A stretch of DNA of 41,787 nt from Ruminococcus sp. UBA6407 (GCA_002438605.1 DJPR01000023.1:1-41787), one strand, 5' to 3'. Shown: positions 9,367 to 18,773, counted from the first letter of the stretch. Numbers and translations are program-made. Notes: a model not told the origin generated them from the letters alone.

Positions 9367-9442
9367 ATCAGTGGGTTTTAATAGCAATACAACAAAACAC
9401 TGCATCTTATGTCGCATTATTGCATTGCTATAAAATTTATTC

Positions 9443-10780
9443 TTATTCAGATACTTTTTTTGACTTCTTGAATTTTGATTTTTGTCCGAAATTAAGTGAA
9501 GCTGTAAAAATTTTATCGGAATTAAACAGTCTGATTGCAAAGAACATACAGATTACGAAAAGCAAAGCCTGATAAATAATGCCAATAATAAAAAGCTTGT
9601 CATTTCCGAACATGAGATTATTCATTGCAGTAAATGTATGTGTAAACGGAATTGCATAAACGAGAGTTTTTATTGTAGGGTTAAGTGTGTTGATGTCTGT
9701 AAGCATGGAAATCATATAAGGAATCATTGCACACATCATAATAGGCATGATTATTGTCTGAGCTGATTTTGCATCGTTTACCATAGCACCTAAAATAATT
9801 GAAACTGAAAGTGAAATCATAATTGTGAGGAACATCTGAATTCCGATAAGTACATAATCACCTGTTGTAAGTTTAAGCCCAAGCTGTTCCATTGCATTGC
9901 TGACGCTCATTGCATTATCAAGCGTTTCAGATGAGATTGAAGATGTTGCACCACTTACGAATTTACTGAATCCAAGCATATATACGGCTGCATTTATAAG
10001 TGCTACGATAGCAGCAGCAAGCATTTTTGAACCAAGAACCGAAACTCTTGATACAGGAGCAGAAAGAAGTGTTTCAAGCGTCTTGTCAATTTTTTCAGTT
10101 GATATTGCACTTACAATCATTTGAGATGTATATATTACAAGAATAAATATTATAATAGGTATAATCATATTTTGTGCTGTCATATTGCTGACGATATTCT
10201 GCATCGGAATAGCGGAGCTTTTTTCTCCTACAACGGTAGTGGAATTTACTTTAAACGGAGCTTCGGCAGACGCTATTTCACTTGCTGAAAGTCCCTTATC
10301 AGCGAGAATTTTGTTACTTACAATATCCTGAATTACGGAAATGCTGTCGCTTGTATCAGCATTCAGAGTACCCAAAGATGAAGCGGACTTTATTTTTGAA
10401 ACACTTTCAAGTTCAGCACTTTTATCAAAGGCTTCTACTTTTTCTGAAAATCCCTCAGGAATAATGATAAGAGAATTAAGATTATTTTTTTCCATAAGAG
10501 AAGAATAATCAGCGTCACTTTTTTCTATAAGCTTCAGTTTTATTTTATTGGAGCTGCTGTCCTCCATTTTTTTGAGGGTATCAACTATTTCATGAGAAAA
10601 ATCTGTATCGTCCGCATCCATAAGATTAATGGAATAAGCACTTTCTGTTACCGTATCAATTGCCTCAGTCATTACCTGACCGACTATCATCAATATTGCA
10701 AGCGTAAGCAAAAGACCTAATATCATTTGTTTATTGATAAGCTCTGCGAGTTCCTTTTTTAAGAGATTAATGAACTTCAT
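9443..10780 (-). CDS. ABC-2 type exporter permease (NatB-like)
   Basis: The protein has 445 residues from the ATG at 10780, preceded by AAAGGGTGG. A first membrane helix (about residues 19-36) is followed by an extracellular domain of about 180 residues rich in Ser/Ala/Glu. Five or so helices then make the ABC-2 core, with the segment SAPVSRVSVLGSKMLAAAIV before the second one. This is the arrangement of NatB/YhaP-type permeases, which export Na+, drugs or peptides with a NatA ATPase. The upstream ATPase gene overlaps its start by 14 bases, indicating translational coupling. The substrate is unknown. Confidence 0.88.
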   Translation of the reverse strand: MKFINLLKKELAELINKQMILGLLLTLAILMIVGQVMTEAIDTVTESAYSINLMDADDTDFSHEIVDTLKKMEDSSSNKIKLKLIEKSDADYSSLMEKNNLNSLIIIPEGFSEKVEAFDKSAELESVSKIKSASSLGTLNADTSDSISVIQDIVSNKILADKGLSASEIASAEAPFKVNSTTVVGEKSSAIPMQNIVSNMTAQNMIIPIIIFILVIYTSQMIVSAISTEKIDKTLETLLSAPVSRVSVLGSKMLAAAIVALINAAVYMLGFSKFVSGATSSISSETLDNAMSVSNAMEQLGLKLTTGDYVLIGIQMFLTIMISLSVSIILGAMVNDAKSAQTIIMPIMMCAMIPYMISMLTDINTLNPTIKTLVYAIPFTHTFTAMNNLMFGNDKLFIIGIIYQALLFVICMFFAIRLFNSDKIFTASLNFGQKSKFKKSKKVSE

Positions 10781-11507
10781 TTTCAAGCACCACCCTTTCA
10801 AATACTTCCTCAAGATTAGCAGCATTGTAACGTGTTTTAAGTTCGTCTGCTTTTCCCATGGTCATAAGCTTTCCTTTTGACATAATACCGACCTTATCCG
10901 AAACAAATTCAATTTCAAGCATATTATGAGATGAAAGCAGGAAAGAAGTTCCCTCAGAAGCGGCAAGCTCCTTAATCATTTTTCTTATTTCAATGGCATT
11001 GATAACATCAAGTCCGCTGGTAGGTTCATCAAGTATTGCGAGCTTAGGGCGGTTCATAACAGCTCTTGCAAGCAGGAGCTTTCTTATCATACCTCTGCTG
11101 TATGTACCGATTTTATCATTAAGACGGTCACCAAGCTTGCATATATCAGATGCTCTTTTAACGTATTCTTCCGTGAGATTAAGGTCGGACGTAAAAAGTC
11201 CTGCCATAAAACGAAGATACGAAATTCCCTTCATGGTTTTGTATGCACCTGCTTCATCAGGGAGATAGGTGATACATTCTCTGACCTTTTCGGGTTCTTT
11301 AATGACGCTGTGACCTGCAATAACAGCGTCCCCCGATGTTGGCTTGATAAGTGTTGATATCATTCTAATTGTTGTTGTTTTGCCTGCACCATTAGGACCG
11401 ATTAAAGCGAAAATTTCACCGCTGTCAATGTCGAAATTGACGTTGTTTGCAGCGAGAACCTTGTCATATTGCTTTGAAAGTCCTTTAACTTCTAATACCT
11501 TGTTCAA
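10767..11507 (-). CDS. ABC transporter ATP-binding protein (NatA-like)
   Basis: This 246-residue ATPase carries Walker A GPNGAGKTTT, the signature YSRGMIRKLLLARAVM (degenerate SRGM for SGGQ, common in NatA), Walker B LAILDEPTSGLD and a switch His in LLSSHN. The start is the TTG at 11507, eight bases after AGGAG; an upstream in-frame extension to 11582 crosses the promoter and operator and is not coding. It energises the ABC-2 permease encoded immediately downstream. Expression is probably controlled by the perfect palindrome on the -10 region. Confidence 0.9.
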   Translation of the reverse strand: MNKVLEVKGLSKQYDKVLAANNVNFDIDSGEIFALIGPNGAGKTTTIRMISTLIKPTSGDAVIAGHSVIKEPEKVRECITYLPDEAGAYKTMKGISYLRFMAGLFTSDLNLTEEYVKRASDICKLGDRLNDKIGTYSRGMIRKLLLARAVMNRPKLAILDEPTSGLDVINAIEIRKMIKELAASEGTSFLLSSHNMLEIEFVSDKVGIMSKGKLMTMGKADELKTRYNAANLEEVFERVVLENEVH

Positions 11508-11561
11508 TGTTTTTTCTCCTTTCAATAGTAAGTTCAGAATGTATGTTAATACCAGACATAT

Positions 11562-11592
11562 ACAGTGTACACTGTTTTGCATAGTTTGTCAA
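11562..11592 (-). promoter_or_regulatory. natAB-like promoter with palindromic operator
   Basis: On the minus strand TTGACA (11592-11587) is followed after 17 bases by TACACT (11569-11564). The -10 lies inside a perfect 14-bp palindrome, ACAGTGTACACTGT (11562-11575). The AGTGTA/TACACT core resembles operators of YtrA-type GntR repressors. No GntR gene is in the window. Confidence 0.75.
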
Positions 11593-11599
11593 GTTTTTT

Positions 11600-11637
11600 A
11601 AGGTAACACCACGCAATCTTTGTGCGGTGCTGCCTTA
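11600..11637. repeat. Short palindromic repeat, copy A
   Basis: A 38-bp imperfect palindrome with right arm GTGCGGTGCTGCCTTA and left arm AAGGTAACACCACGCAA. It starts 13 bases beyond the stop of the small membrane-protein gene and 7 bases upstream of the next promoter's -35. A terminator role for the XRE operon is plausible. Confidence 0.8.
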
Positions 11638-11650
11638 AATTAAGAACACA

Positions 11651-12103
11651 CTAATACTTACTTTTAAATATGTGATATAAGATTTTTCTGATGAAGCAGT
11701 AATACATAAAAACGCAATAAAAGCACCAGAAAATAGTCTTGCTGAAAAAACCGCCTATTATCATTGCTGATGATATACCGAAAGTAATGAAAATAGATTC
11801 AATTTTACTTATATCAAGTAAAATCTGTTGGGTAAGCTCATCATGCTCCTTTATGTATATTTTTTTGAGTTTATCCTTATTTTTTAACGCTGCCGAGTAT
11901 TTTATTATATAAAATACAGAAACACCAAAAATTGCAGATAAAAATCCGCTTAATACTCCTCTGTAGAAGTCGGAATAGCTTACTTCACTGCTATGAGGCT
12001 GTATGTTGAGTATATTGAATGTAATTATTGAAAATATAAGTATGACAGATAATACGCTGTAAAAGACAATTCTGATTTTAAGATTTTTTTTGAATTTTTC
12101 CAT
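11651..12103 (-). CDS. Small multi-pass membrane protein partnered with XRE regulator
   Basis: This 150-residue protein has about four hydrophobic segments (roughly 12-31, 46-67, 104-121 and 124-142). A central charged segment, KKIYIKEHDELTQQILLD, resembles the E-x-D-E-R motif of DUF2178-like membrane proteins often encoded next to XRE regulators. It has a near-perfect ribosome site (TAAGGAGGTG) and follows the XRE gene by 12 bases. No enzymatic motif is visible and its function is unknown. The pairing suggests a regulator-plus-membrane-protein stress or envelope unit. Confidence 0.75.
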   Translation of the reverse strand: MEKFKKNLKIRIVFYSVLSVILIFSIITFNILNIQPHSSEVSYSDFYRGVLSGFLSAIFGVSVFYIIKYSAALKNKDKLKKIYIKEHDELTQQILLDISKIESIFITFGISSAMIIGGFFSKTIFWCFYCVFMYYCFIRKILYHIFKSKY

Positions 12104-12115
12104 TTAAGCACCTCC

Positions 12116-12322
12116 TTATAAGTCATCTATTTCAGAAAAGTCAAAAACCTCCTCGATTGTCAGACCAAAATAATGAGAAATTTTATAAGCTAATACAAGA
12201 GAGGCAGTATATTTGCCTACTTCAATTGAAGTTATGGTTTGTCTTGTAGTTCCTACAGCGAGTGCAAGCTCCTCCTGGGAAAGCTTATGAGATTTTCTCA
12301 ATTCCTTTATCCTAGTTTTCAA
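12116..12322 (-). CDS. XRE-family HTH transcriptional regulator
   Basis: This 68-residue protein is essentially one helix-turn-helix domain, with IKELRKSHKLSQEELALAVG, TTRQTITSIEVGKYTASLVL and YFGLTIEEVFDF. It belongs to the short YozG/SinR-like XRE class that commonly controls an adjacent membrane-protein gene. The start is TTG at 12322 behind AGGAGGAGGT. Its promoter spacer and leader contain three CTTTGCA repeats at 23-bp intervals, which fits autoregulation. Confidence 0.9.
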   Translation of the reverse strand: MKTRIKELRKSHKLSQEELALAVGTTRQTITSIEVGKYTASLVLAYKISHYFGLTIEEVFDFSEIDDL

Positions 12323-12348
12323 CTGACCTCCTCCTCATGCTAAGTTTG

Positions 12349-12401
12349 CTTTGCAAAAATAGTATAGCACGCTTTGCAAAATTTGTCAAGTTCACTTTGC
12401 A
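12349..12401 (-). promoter_or_regulatory. XRE promoter with 23-bp-spaced operator repeats
   Basis: Minus-strand TTGACA (12389-12384) and TATACT (12366-12361) are 17 bases apart. The heptamer CTTTGCA (TGCAAAG on the minus strand) occurs at 12349-12355, 12372-12378 and 12395-12401, exactly 23 bases apart. The sites lie downstream of the -10, in the spacer and upstream of the -35. The two inner copies extend to GCTTTGCAAAA. A degenerate fourth copy, CTTTGTG, is at 12413. Confidence 0.75.
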
Positions 12402-12447
12402 TTTTGTTTATGCTTTGTGAAATTCTTGTGCGATTTGCTTAATAATC

Positions 12448-12476
12448 TTGACATGTTATGTTGAAATTGCTATAAT
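12448..12476 (+). promoter_or_regulatory. Perfect consensus promoter of the eight-gene transporter operon
   Basis: TTGACA (12448-12453) and TATAAT (12471-12476) are 17 bases apart, about 58 bases before the first start codon. It lies directly next to the XRE operator array on the opposite strand, so the regulator could also affect it. Confidence 0.85.
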
Positions 12477-12533
12477 ATGTTGTAGAGAACTTTTGCAGAG
12501 GACATTTATAATGTATGAAAGGCGGTAAGAAAC

Positions 12534-15476
12534 TTGAATATAAGAAATAAAATCACAGCTTTTTTTACAGCCTTTATTACAGCGGTATCAAGCACTATAT
12601 TTCCTGTCATGTCATTTGCAGAAAATGTAAATATGCCTGTTGATTCTGAATTAACAGCTCAAATGCAGTCTGATTATTATGATACGTTAAATTCAGAGCC
12701 TTACGTTCAGAAGCTTTCATATAGTGATTATTATGATAAATATTCAGGTGAAAATCGTCCTGATGATGAAATTGCGGTATGCGGTACAGATTATATTTCA
12801 CATAAAGGCAGTAATTTTTCTGTTGGCAGCTGCGGTGAAAGCGGTGGAATTAAGGATAATGTTTTGTTATGGAAAAATTCAGGCGGTGAGCTTACATATA
12901 GTATTGATGTTGAAAAACCAGGGATATACTGTGTAAATATGTCATATTGTCCGATAAAGTCAACAGCAGATTCAATAGAATTGTCTATGAGTATTGACGG
13001 TGAAATACCTTTTGATACAGCAGAAAGAATAACGCTGAATCGAGTATGGATAAATGAACATGATATTTATGCTGATTCAAAAGGCAATCAGATTCGTCCG
13101 CCACAGATTCAGACGGAAATGTGGCAAAAATCTGATTTTAAGGATAGTGACGGTCTTTTTAATGAACCGCTTATATTTTATCTTGAACAAGGTAAACATC
13201 AAATTACTTTTACATCAGAAAAGGCAGACTTTGCCATTGAGTATTTTAAATTTTACAATTGTGAGCCGCTTTCCTCATATACGGAATATGTAAATTCAGT
13301 TAATACTGATGCGGCAAGGGAAAATTCAGCGTCAAATATTATAAGACTTGAAGGTGAGAATGCACTATATAAATCGTCGCCAACACTTTATCCTACATAT
13401 GATAATACAAGCTATCTTGCCTCACCGTCAAATCCACGCAAAATAGTGTATAATACACTTGGGGGCGGCAGTTGGAAAAAGTCGGGACAGACAGCGGTCT
13501 GGAAAATTTCTGCACAGGGTATATCCTCTGACGGCTGGTATAAAATCGGCATAAAAGCACGTCAAAATGAAATGAGGGGACTTTATTCAAACCGCCGTAT
13601 TTATATAGACGGCAAAGTGCCGTGTGCCGAGCTTAATCAGGTAAAGTTTTATTATGACAAGGACTGGAATGTTGTATCTCCGAAAACGGTAGACGGTGAT
13701 TATATTTATGTCTACCTTACCGCAGATTGTGACCATACAATTTCTTTGGAGGCTGTTCCGGGAGAAATAGGCGAATCCATGCGGAAACTGGACAGCATTG
13801 TTTCTGAACTTAATACATATTACCGTAAAATATTAATGGTAACAGGGCCGAATCCCGATAAGTATACAGATTATTATGTACATGAAAAAGTTCCGAATTT
13901 ACTGACAGAGTTTGAGAAGTTGTCATCAGAATTGAAAACAGTTCAGTCTGAAATTGAAAAGCTTTCGGATTCCTCAGGTTCAGAGGCGGCAGCACTTGAA
14001 AGAATGACGATAATACTTGACAAGTGCATTGATAAGCCGTTAAAGATACCGCAATACCTTTCACAGATAAAGGATAATATAACGTCAATTTCCGCATGGA
14101 TGCGTGATTATCGTGACCAGCCGCTTGAGGTTGACTATATTGAGCTTGCATCTGCGGACAAGTCATTTTCAAGTACAGACGAGAAGTTTCTGAAGTCCTT
14201 GAAATTTGGTGTAAGCTCGTTTATAGGTTCATTTTTTGAGGACTACACGACTCTTTCTGATATAAAAGGCGAGGACGCAATAAATGTCTGGGTTAGTCAG
14301 GGACGTGACAGGGCACAAATTATCAGACAGCTTACCGAGTCCGAATTTATGAAGAATTATGATATTCCTGTTTCGGTAAATCTTGTTTCAGGTGGAATAG
14401 TCGAGGCAGTTCTTGCAGGTAAAGGACCTGATGTTGCATTATTTATAGGCGGTGAATTTCCTGTAAATCTTGCATCAAGAGGACAGCTTGTAAATCTTAG
14501 TGAATTTGATGATTTTAACGAGGTTAAACAGCGTTTTCAGCAGAATGCAATGACTAATTACGGGTATAATGGCGGAACATACGGGCTTCCTGTAAGTCAG
14601 GTGTGGCCGATGATGTTTTACAGAAAGGATATTTTAAGTGAGCTTGGCTATGCAAATCCGCCTGAAACGTGGGACGACTTGCTTGATATGCTGCCTGCAA
14701 TACAGCGTAATTATATGTCGGTTGGACTTGTATTGCCGTCAGCAAATATATCTCCTGCAACTGAATCAGGACATACATTTGCAATGCTTTTATTGCAGCA
14801 GGGACTTAATTATTATAACGAAGACGCAACCGCATCTTCATTCAATTCAGTTGAAGCGGTTGCAGCATTTGAAATGTGGACTGATTTTTATACAAAGTTC
14901 AGCTTTGTACAGTCCTATGACGCTTTCAGCAGATTCAGAACAGGTGAATATCCGATAGTTATATCAAATTATACATTTTACAATCAGCTTTCCGCAGCCT
15001 CGCCTGAAATCAGAGGACTTTGGAACTTTACATCAGTTCCCGGAACAGAGCAGTCAGACGGCACAATTTCACATGCCGCAAACTCAAACGGCACAGCGGC
15101 AGTTATTTTTAATAAGGTTAAAAATAAGGACGCTGCATGGGAATTTGTAAAGTGGTTTACATCTGATGATATACAAGCTGAATATGCAGTGCAGCTTGAG
15201 GGACTCCTCGGTACTATAGGACGTTTTGAAACAGCAAATACAAATGCACTTAAACGCCTTTCATGGTCAAAAAGTGAACTCGAAGCTCTTGAGGCTCAGA
15301 GGTCGGAGCTTGAGGAAATACCTGTAATGCCATATTCTTATGCTGTAACCAGGAATATAATGAATGCATTCAGAGAGGTTGTAAACAAAGGGAAAAATCC
15401 TCGTGATACATTCCTTTGGTATAATAATGACATCAATGAAGAAATAGCAAGAAAACGCAGAAATATGAGGGATTAA
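12534..15476 (+). CDS. Multidomain extracellular solute-binding protein (980 aa) with N-terminal carbohydrate-binding-like domains
   Basis: The protein has 980 residues from the TTG at 12534, eight bases after AAAGGCGG. A signal peptide ends near MSFA-EN (about residue 29) with no lipobox cysteine. Residues about 75-245 and 265-415 look like two beta-sandwich modules of carbohydrate-binding type (GIYCVNMSYCPI, DGWYKIGIKARQN). A helical segment spans about 415-545. From about 575 (DAINVWVSQGRDRAQIIRQL) it is a family 1 binding protein, with GPDVALFIGGEFPVNLASRG and TYGLPVSQVWPMMFYRKDIL. Ordinary sugar-binding proteins are about 420-450 residues, so this is more than twice usual length. It heads the operon and precedes permease pair 2. 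Without a lipid or membrane anchor, its retention at the cell is unexplained. Confidence 0.88.
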   Translation: MNIRNKITAFFTAFITAVSSTIFPVMSFAENVNMPVDSELTAQMQSDYYDTLNSEPYVQKLSYSDYYDKYSGENRPDDEIAVCGTDYISHKGSNFSVGSCGESGGIKDNVLLWKNSGGELTYSIDVEKPGIYCVNMSYCPIKSTADSIELSMSIDGEIPFDTAERITLNRVWINEHDIYADSKGNQIRPPQIQTEMWQKSDFKDSDGLFNEPLIFYLEQGKHQITFTSEKADFAIEYFKFYNCEPLSSYTEYVNSVNTDAARENSASNIIRLEGENALYKSSPTLYPTYDNTSYLASPSNPRKIVYNTLGGGSWKKSGQTAVWKISAQGISSDGWYKIGIKARQNEMRGLYSNRRIYIDGKVPCAELNQVKFYYDKDWNVVSPKTVDGDYIYVYLTADCDHTISLEAVPGEIGESMRKLDSIVSELNTYYRKILMVTGPNPDKYTDYYVHEKVPNLLTEFEKLSSELKTVQSEIEKLSDSSGSEAAALERMTIILDKCIDKPLKIPQYLSQIKDNITSISAWMRDYRDQPLEVDYIELASADKSFSSTDEKFLKSLKFGVSSFIGSFFEDYTTLSDIKGEDAINVWVSQGRDRAQIIRQLTESEFMKNYDIPVSVNLVSGGIVEAVLAGKGPDVALFIGGEFPVNLASRGQLVNLSEFDDFNEVKQRFQQNAMTNYGYNGGTYGLPVSQVWPMMFYRKDILSELGYANPPETWDDLLDMLPAIQRNYMSVGLVLPSANISPATESGHTFAMLLLQQGLNYYNEDATASSFNSVEAVAAFEMWTDFYTKFSFVQSYDAFSRFRTGEYPIVISNYTFYNQLSAASPEIRGLWNFTSVPGTEQSDGTISHAANSNGTAAVIFNKVKNKDAAWEFVKWFTSDDIQAEYAVQLEGLLGTIGRFETANTNALKRLSWSKSELEALEAQRSELEEIPVMPYSYAVTRNIMNAFREVVNKGKNPRDTFLWYNNDINEEIARKRRNMRD

Positions 15477-15490
15477 GCAGGAGGGATAAT

Positions 15491-16405
15491 TTGAAGTCAA
15501 TGAAAACAGAAAAGCTGAAATACACATTCAATCAGATAAAGAAAAACAGGGAATGTTATTTTATGCTTGCTCCTTTTATGATTTTCTTTTTGATTTTCAC
15601 AGTAATTCCCGTAGTTATGTCTTTTCCCATAAGCTTTACGGATTTTGATGTAATAAGCTATCCTGAATTTGTCGGGCTTTCAAATTTCTATACATTGTTT
15701 CTTTCTGATAAGGTCTTTTTGCAGTCAATAAAGGTGACCCTGATTTTTGCCTGCTTTACAGGGCCTGTAAGCTACGTTATGTGCTTTCTGCTTGCATGGC
15801 TTATAAATGAACTTCCGCAAAAGCTGAAAACGATATTCACTCTTATATTTTACATTCCGTCAATGGCAGGTGTTTATACTGTCTGGAAAATTATTTTCAG
15901 TGGAGATTCATACGGATATCTCAATTCTGTTTTAATGGATATCGGAATAATTACACAGCCTGTACAATGGCTGACGGATTCACGCTATATACTGGGTGTT
16001 ACTATTGCAGTTCAGCTTTGGATAAGCCTTGGAGCAGGCTTTCTTGCACTTCGTGCAGGCTTTCAGAATATTGACAGAAGTCAGTATGAGGCAGGAGCAA
16101 TAGAGGGGATAAAAAATCGCTGGCAGGAGCTTTTTTACATAACAATTCCGTCTATGGGGTCTCAGCTTTTATTTGCCGCAGTAATGCAGATAGTAGGCTC
16201 TTTTACAGCGGGAACGGTTGCTCAGAATATTGTCGGATTTCCAAGCACAGACTACAAGGCACATACAATTATGACTCATGCTTATGATTACGGCTGGGTG
16301 AGATTTGAAATGGGATATGCGTCTGCAATATGCATGGTGCTGTTTGTTCTTATGTATATTATTAATCGTATTATAAACAAGATTTTAAATAAATATCTGG
16401 ACTAG
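15491..16405 (+). CDS. Sugar-type ABC transporter permease (MalF/UgpA-like), pair 2
   Basis: This 304-residue permease has six helices. It starts at TTG 15491, five bases after AGGAGGG; ATG 15500 is the alternative. The EAA loop SQYEAGAIEGIKNRWQELFY is diverged (GI for GA) but recognisable, and AQLWISLGAGFLALRAGF precedes it. The gene follows the binding-protein gene by 14 bases. It should form a heterodimer with the next gene product and needs an external ATPase. Confidence 0.9.
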   Translation: MKSMKTEKLKYTFNQIKKNRECYFMLAPFMIFFLIFTVIPVVMSFPISFTDFDVISYPEFVGLSNFYTLFLSDKVFLQSIKVTLIFACFTGPVSYVMCFLLAWLINELPQKLKTIFTLIFYIPSMAGVYTVWKIIFSGDSYGYLNSVLMDIGIITQPVQWLTDSRYILGVTIAVQLWISLGAGFLALRAGFQNIDRSQYEAGAIEGIKNRWQELFYITIPSMGSQLLFAAVMQIVGSFTAGTVAQNIVGFPSTDYKAHTIMTHAYDYGWVRFEMGYASAICMVLFVLMYIINRIINKILNKYLD

Positions 16406-16414
16406 GGTGAGAAA

Positions 16415-17293
16415 ATGTCAGCAGTTAATATTTCTCGTATGAAAGCCTCAAATAAGCAGGCAGGAAAAAAAGCAGGCGGTACTGTTTTTATTTTCATACT
16501 GCTTTTTGTTCTGGGAGCTTTTATGATTCTCCCGATTTATCTGACTCTGGTTATGTCTGTAAAGCCTGTTGAGGAGCTGTTTGTGTTTCCTCCGAAGCTG
16601 TATACGCTTAATCCAACACTTGATAACTTCAAGGATATGTTTGATACATTAAATGAAATGTGGGTACCGTTTTCCCGATATGTATTCAACAGCGTATTTG
16701 TAACGGTAGCTGTAACGGTATCTCAATGTGTATTTTCAGCTATGGCGGCATTTGTGCTTGCAAAATATAAATTTCCGGGGAGTCGGTTTTTAAATTCAGT
16801 TATCATAATAGCACTGCTTTACCAGAGCAATGTTATATATATAATGCAGTATATAGTAATGAACAAACTGCACTTGATTAATACATACTGGGCATTGATT
16901 TTGCCCTCTGTTGCGTCACCAATATGTGTTTTTCTTATGCGGCAGTCAATAAGCCAGCTGCCTGATTCCATAATAGAGTCCGCAAAGGTAGACGGTGCAG
17001 GAGCTTTCACGATTTGCTGGAAAATAGTAATGCCGAATCAAAAGCCTGCACTTATGACGCTTATAATTTTTGCTTTTCAGGCAGCGTGGAATATTCAGGG
17101 CGGCAGCTTTGTTTATGATGAGTCGCTTAAAACATTGCCGACTGTTGTACAGCAGGCTGCTGAATCAGGACTTGCACGAGCAGGAGTCGCAATGGCATCA
17201 TCGGTTTTCATGCTTTTGCCGCCTGTCATTATTTTTATGGCAGCACAAAAATATGTCATAGAAACAATGGCTTATTCGGGCATAAAAGAATAG
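16415..17293 (+). CDS. Carbohydrate ABC transporter permease (MalG/UgpE-like), pair 2
   Basis: This 292-residue protein starts at ATG 16415 after AGGGTGAG. A short basic N terminus is followed by six helices. The EAA loop is SIIESAKVDGAGAFTICWKI and the C terminus carries the MalG-type ending ETMAYSGIKE. It is the partner of the preceding permease in a CUT1-like importer. Only nine bases separate the two genes. Confidence 0.9.
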   Translation: MSAVNISRMKASNKQAGKKAGGTVFIFILLFVLGAFMILPIYLTLVMSVKPVEELFVFPPKLYTLNPTLDNFKDMFDTLNEMWVPFSRYVFNSVFVTVAVTVSQCVFSAMAAFVLAKYKFPGSRFLNSVIIIALLYQSNVIYIMQYIVMNKLHLINTYWALILPSVASPICVFLMRQSISQLPDSIIESAKVDGAGAFTICWKIVMPNQKPALMTLIIFAFQAAWNIQGGSFVYDESLKTLPTVVQQAAESGLARAGVAMASSVFMLLPPVIIFMAAQKYVIETMAYSGIKE

Positions 17294-17309
17294 CAGGGGA
17301 TGTGGATTT

Positions 17310-18773
17310 TTGAAAAGGATTATAATATCAGTATTTACCGTAATATTTATTTTTTACATAATATATCCTCTGACTGTTTCTGCAAAAGAACCCTATGATG
17401 TTTACAATTATGACAAGTGGGGCGAGGCAGTTCCGTCACAGGCAGGCTATACTGCTGAAAAGGCTGTTTCAGGTGAGGACTTGGGTACAATTCATTTCAA
17501 TTCGCCAAATGACATATTCCGCTCGTCTGAAGATATATTTTTTATTGCAGATACGGGAAATAACAGGATTGTTGCTGTAAATTCCGATATGGATAAAATC
17601 GTTGAGATATATGAACGGTTTAAAATGCCTGACGGTACGGAAACTCTCCTTTCAGAGCCGAAAAGTGTATATGTATCACCTGAACGCAGTTTGATTTACA
17701 TAGCAGACAGCGGAAATTCAAGAATACTTGTAAGTGATATGCAAAGCAATATAGTTATGGAGATTACAGCTCCGAAGTCTGATTTATATAAATACAATAC
17801 GTTTCAGCCGATAAAAATTTTGGCTGATAAGGCAGGTAATATATATGCTGTATTAAATAATATTACATCAGGTGCGGCACTTTTTTTCCCTGACGGAGAG
17901 TTTGCTGGATATTATGGGGCAAATCGTGCAGACCACAGTGACGAAACATTTGTAACGCTTATAAAGAGCTTTTTTTCAACTGACGCAAAGAAAGCAAGAA
18001 GTGAACGAAGGATACCGTCAGGAATAACGAGCTTTGATATAGATGAAAGATTTATCTATACCTGTACTCAATCAAGCTCACAGATAACGGACACCATAAA
18101 GAAAATCAATTCCGCAGGTGATAATATTATTGCGGATAAGGGGATTGTTTTCGGGGATATTGTTCCGCTTTATGATACTGAAACCAACACAAGCTACAGA
18201 ACTATGATGTGCGATATAGATATAGGTGATGACGGTACTATAAACTGTCTTGACTCCTCAACGGGACGGGTTTTTCAGTATGATGAGGAGTGCAATCTTC
18301 TTTTTGTCATGGGAACTCAGGCTGACCAGCTTGGCGGATTCAGCAATCAGGTGACGGCTGTTGAGTCAATGGGAGAAAAAATATATGTATTAGATGCAAA
18401 GAAAAATACAATTACTGTATTCAGGGAAACATCATTCGGAAATCTGGTGCATAAAGCGTCTTTACTTTATAACGGCGGATATTATGAGGAGGCATATGAG
18501 CTTTGGCAGGAGGTCTTAAAAAGAGACGGCGGCTATTACAGGGCTTATCTTGGAATTTCTGCGGCTTTGCTTAAAAAGGGAGAGTACGGCGAAGCCATGA
18601 AATATGCAAGGCTTGCAGCTTCCTCTGAATTGTATAACAAGGCATTCGAGGGCAGACGTGCAGAATTTCTCAAGGAATATTTCAATCTGATAGTAATTCT
18701 GACAGCAGTTATTTTATTAGTTTTAAGGAAAATAATCAGAACAGGGAAAAAGAGGGTGAAAAGAAATGCTTGA
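17310..18773 (+). CDS. Membrane-anchored NHL/beta-propeller protein with TPR segment
   Basis: The protein has 487 residues from the TTG at 17310, eight bases after AGGGGATG. An N-terminal signal or anchor (about 1-25) is followed by an NHL-type propeller. At least two clear blades read [20 protein letters not shown] and [20 protein letters not shown], each ending in a D-[ST]-GN-[NS]-R-I motif. TPR-like helices (about 385-450: [34 protein letters not shown]) and a C-terminal membrane helix (about 461-480) with a basic tail follow. The propeller should lie outside the cell. It may be a docking platform for the large binding protein or for DUF5696. The gene lies between permease pair 2 and YIP1, overlapping the latter by 8 bases. 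Confidence 0.85.
   Translation: MKRIIISVFTVIFIFYIIYPLTVSAKEPYDVYNYDKWGEAVPSQAGYTAEKAVSGEDLGTIHFNSPNDIFRSSEDIFFIADTGNNRIVAVNSDMDKIVEIYERFKMPDGTETLLSEPKSVYVSPERSLIYIADSGNSRILVSDMQSNIVMEITAPKSDLYKYNTFQPIKILADKAGNIYAVLNNITSGAALFFPDGEFAGYYGANRADHSDETFVTLIKSFFSTDAKKARSERRIPSGITSFDIDERFIYTCTQSSSQITDTIKKINSAGDNIIADKGIVFGDIVPLYDTETNTSYRTMMCDIDIGDDGTINCLDSSTGRVFQYDEECNLLFVMGTQADQLGGFSNQVTAVESMGEKIYVLDAKKNTITVFRETSFGNLVHKASLLYNGGYYEEAYELWQEVLKRDGGYYRAYLGISAALLKKGEYGEAMKYARLAASSELYNKAFEGRRAEFLKEYFNLIVILTAVILLVLRKIIRTGKKRVKRNA

Noticed and set aside
12349..12401. Possible CRISPR or replication-origin iterons
   Set aside because: The repeats are only seven bases long with three copies, and they overlap a promoter of an XRE gene. 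No cas or replication-initiator gene is nearby.
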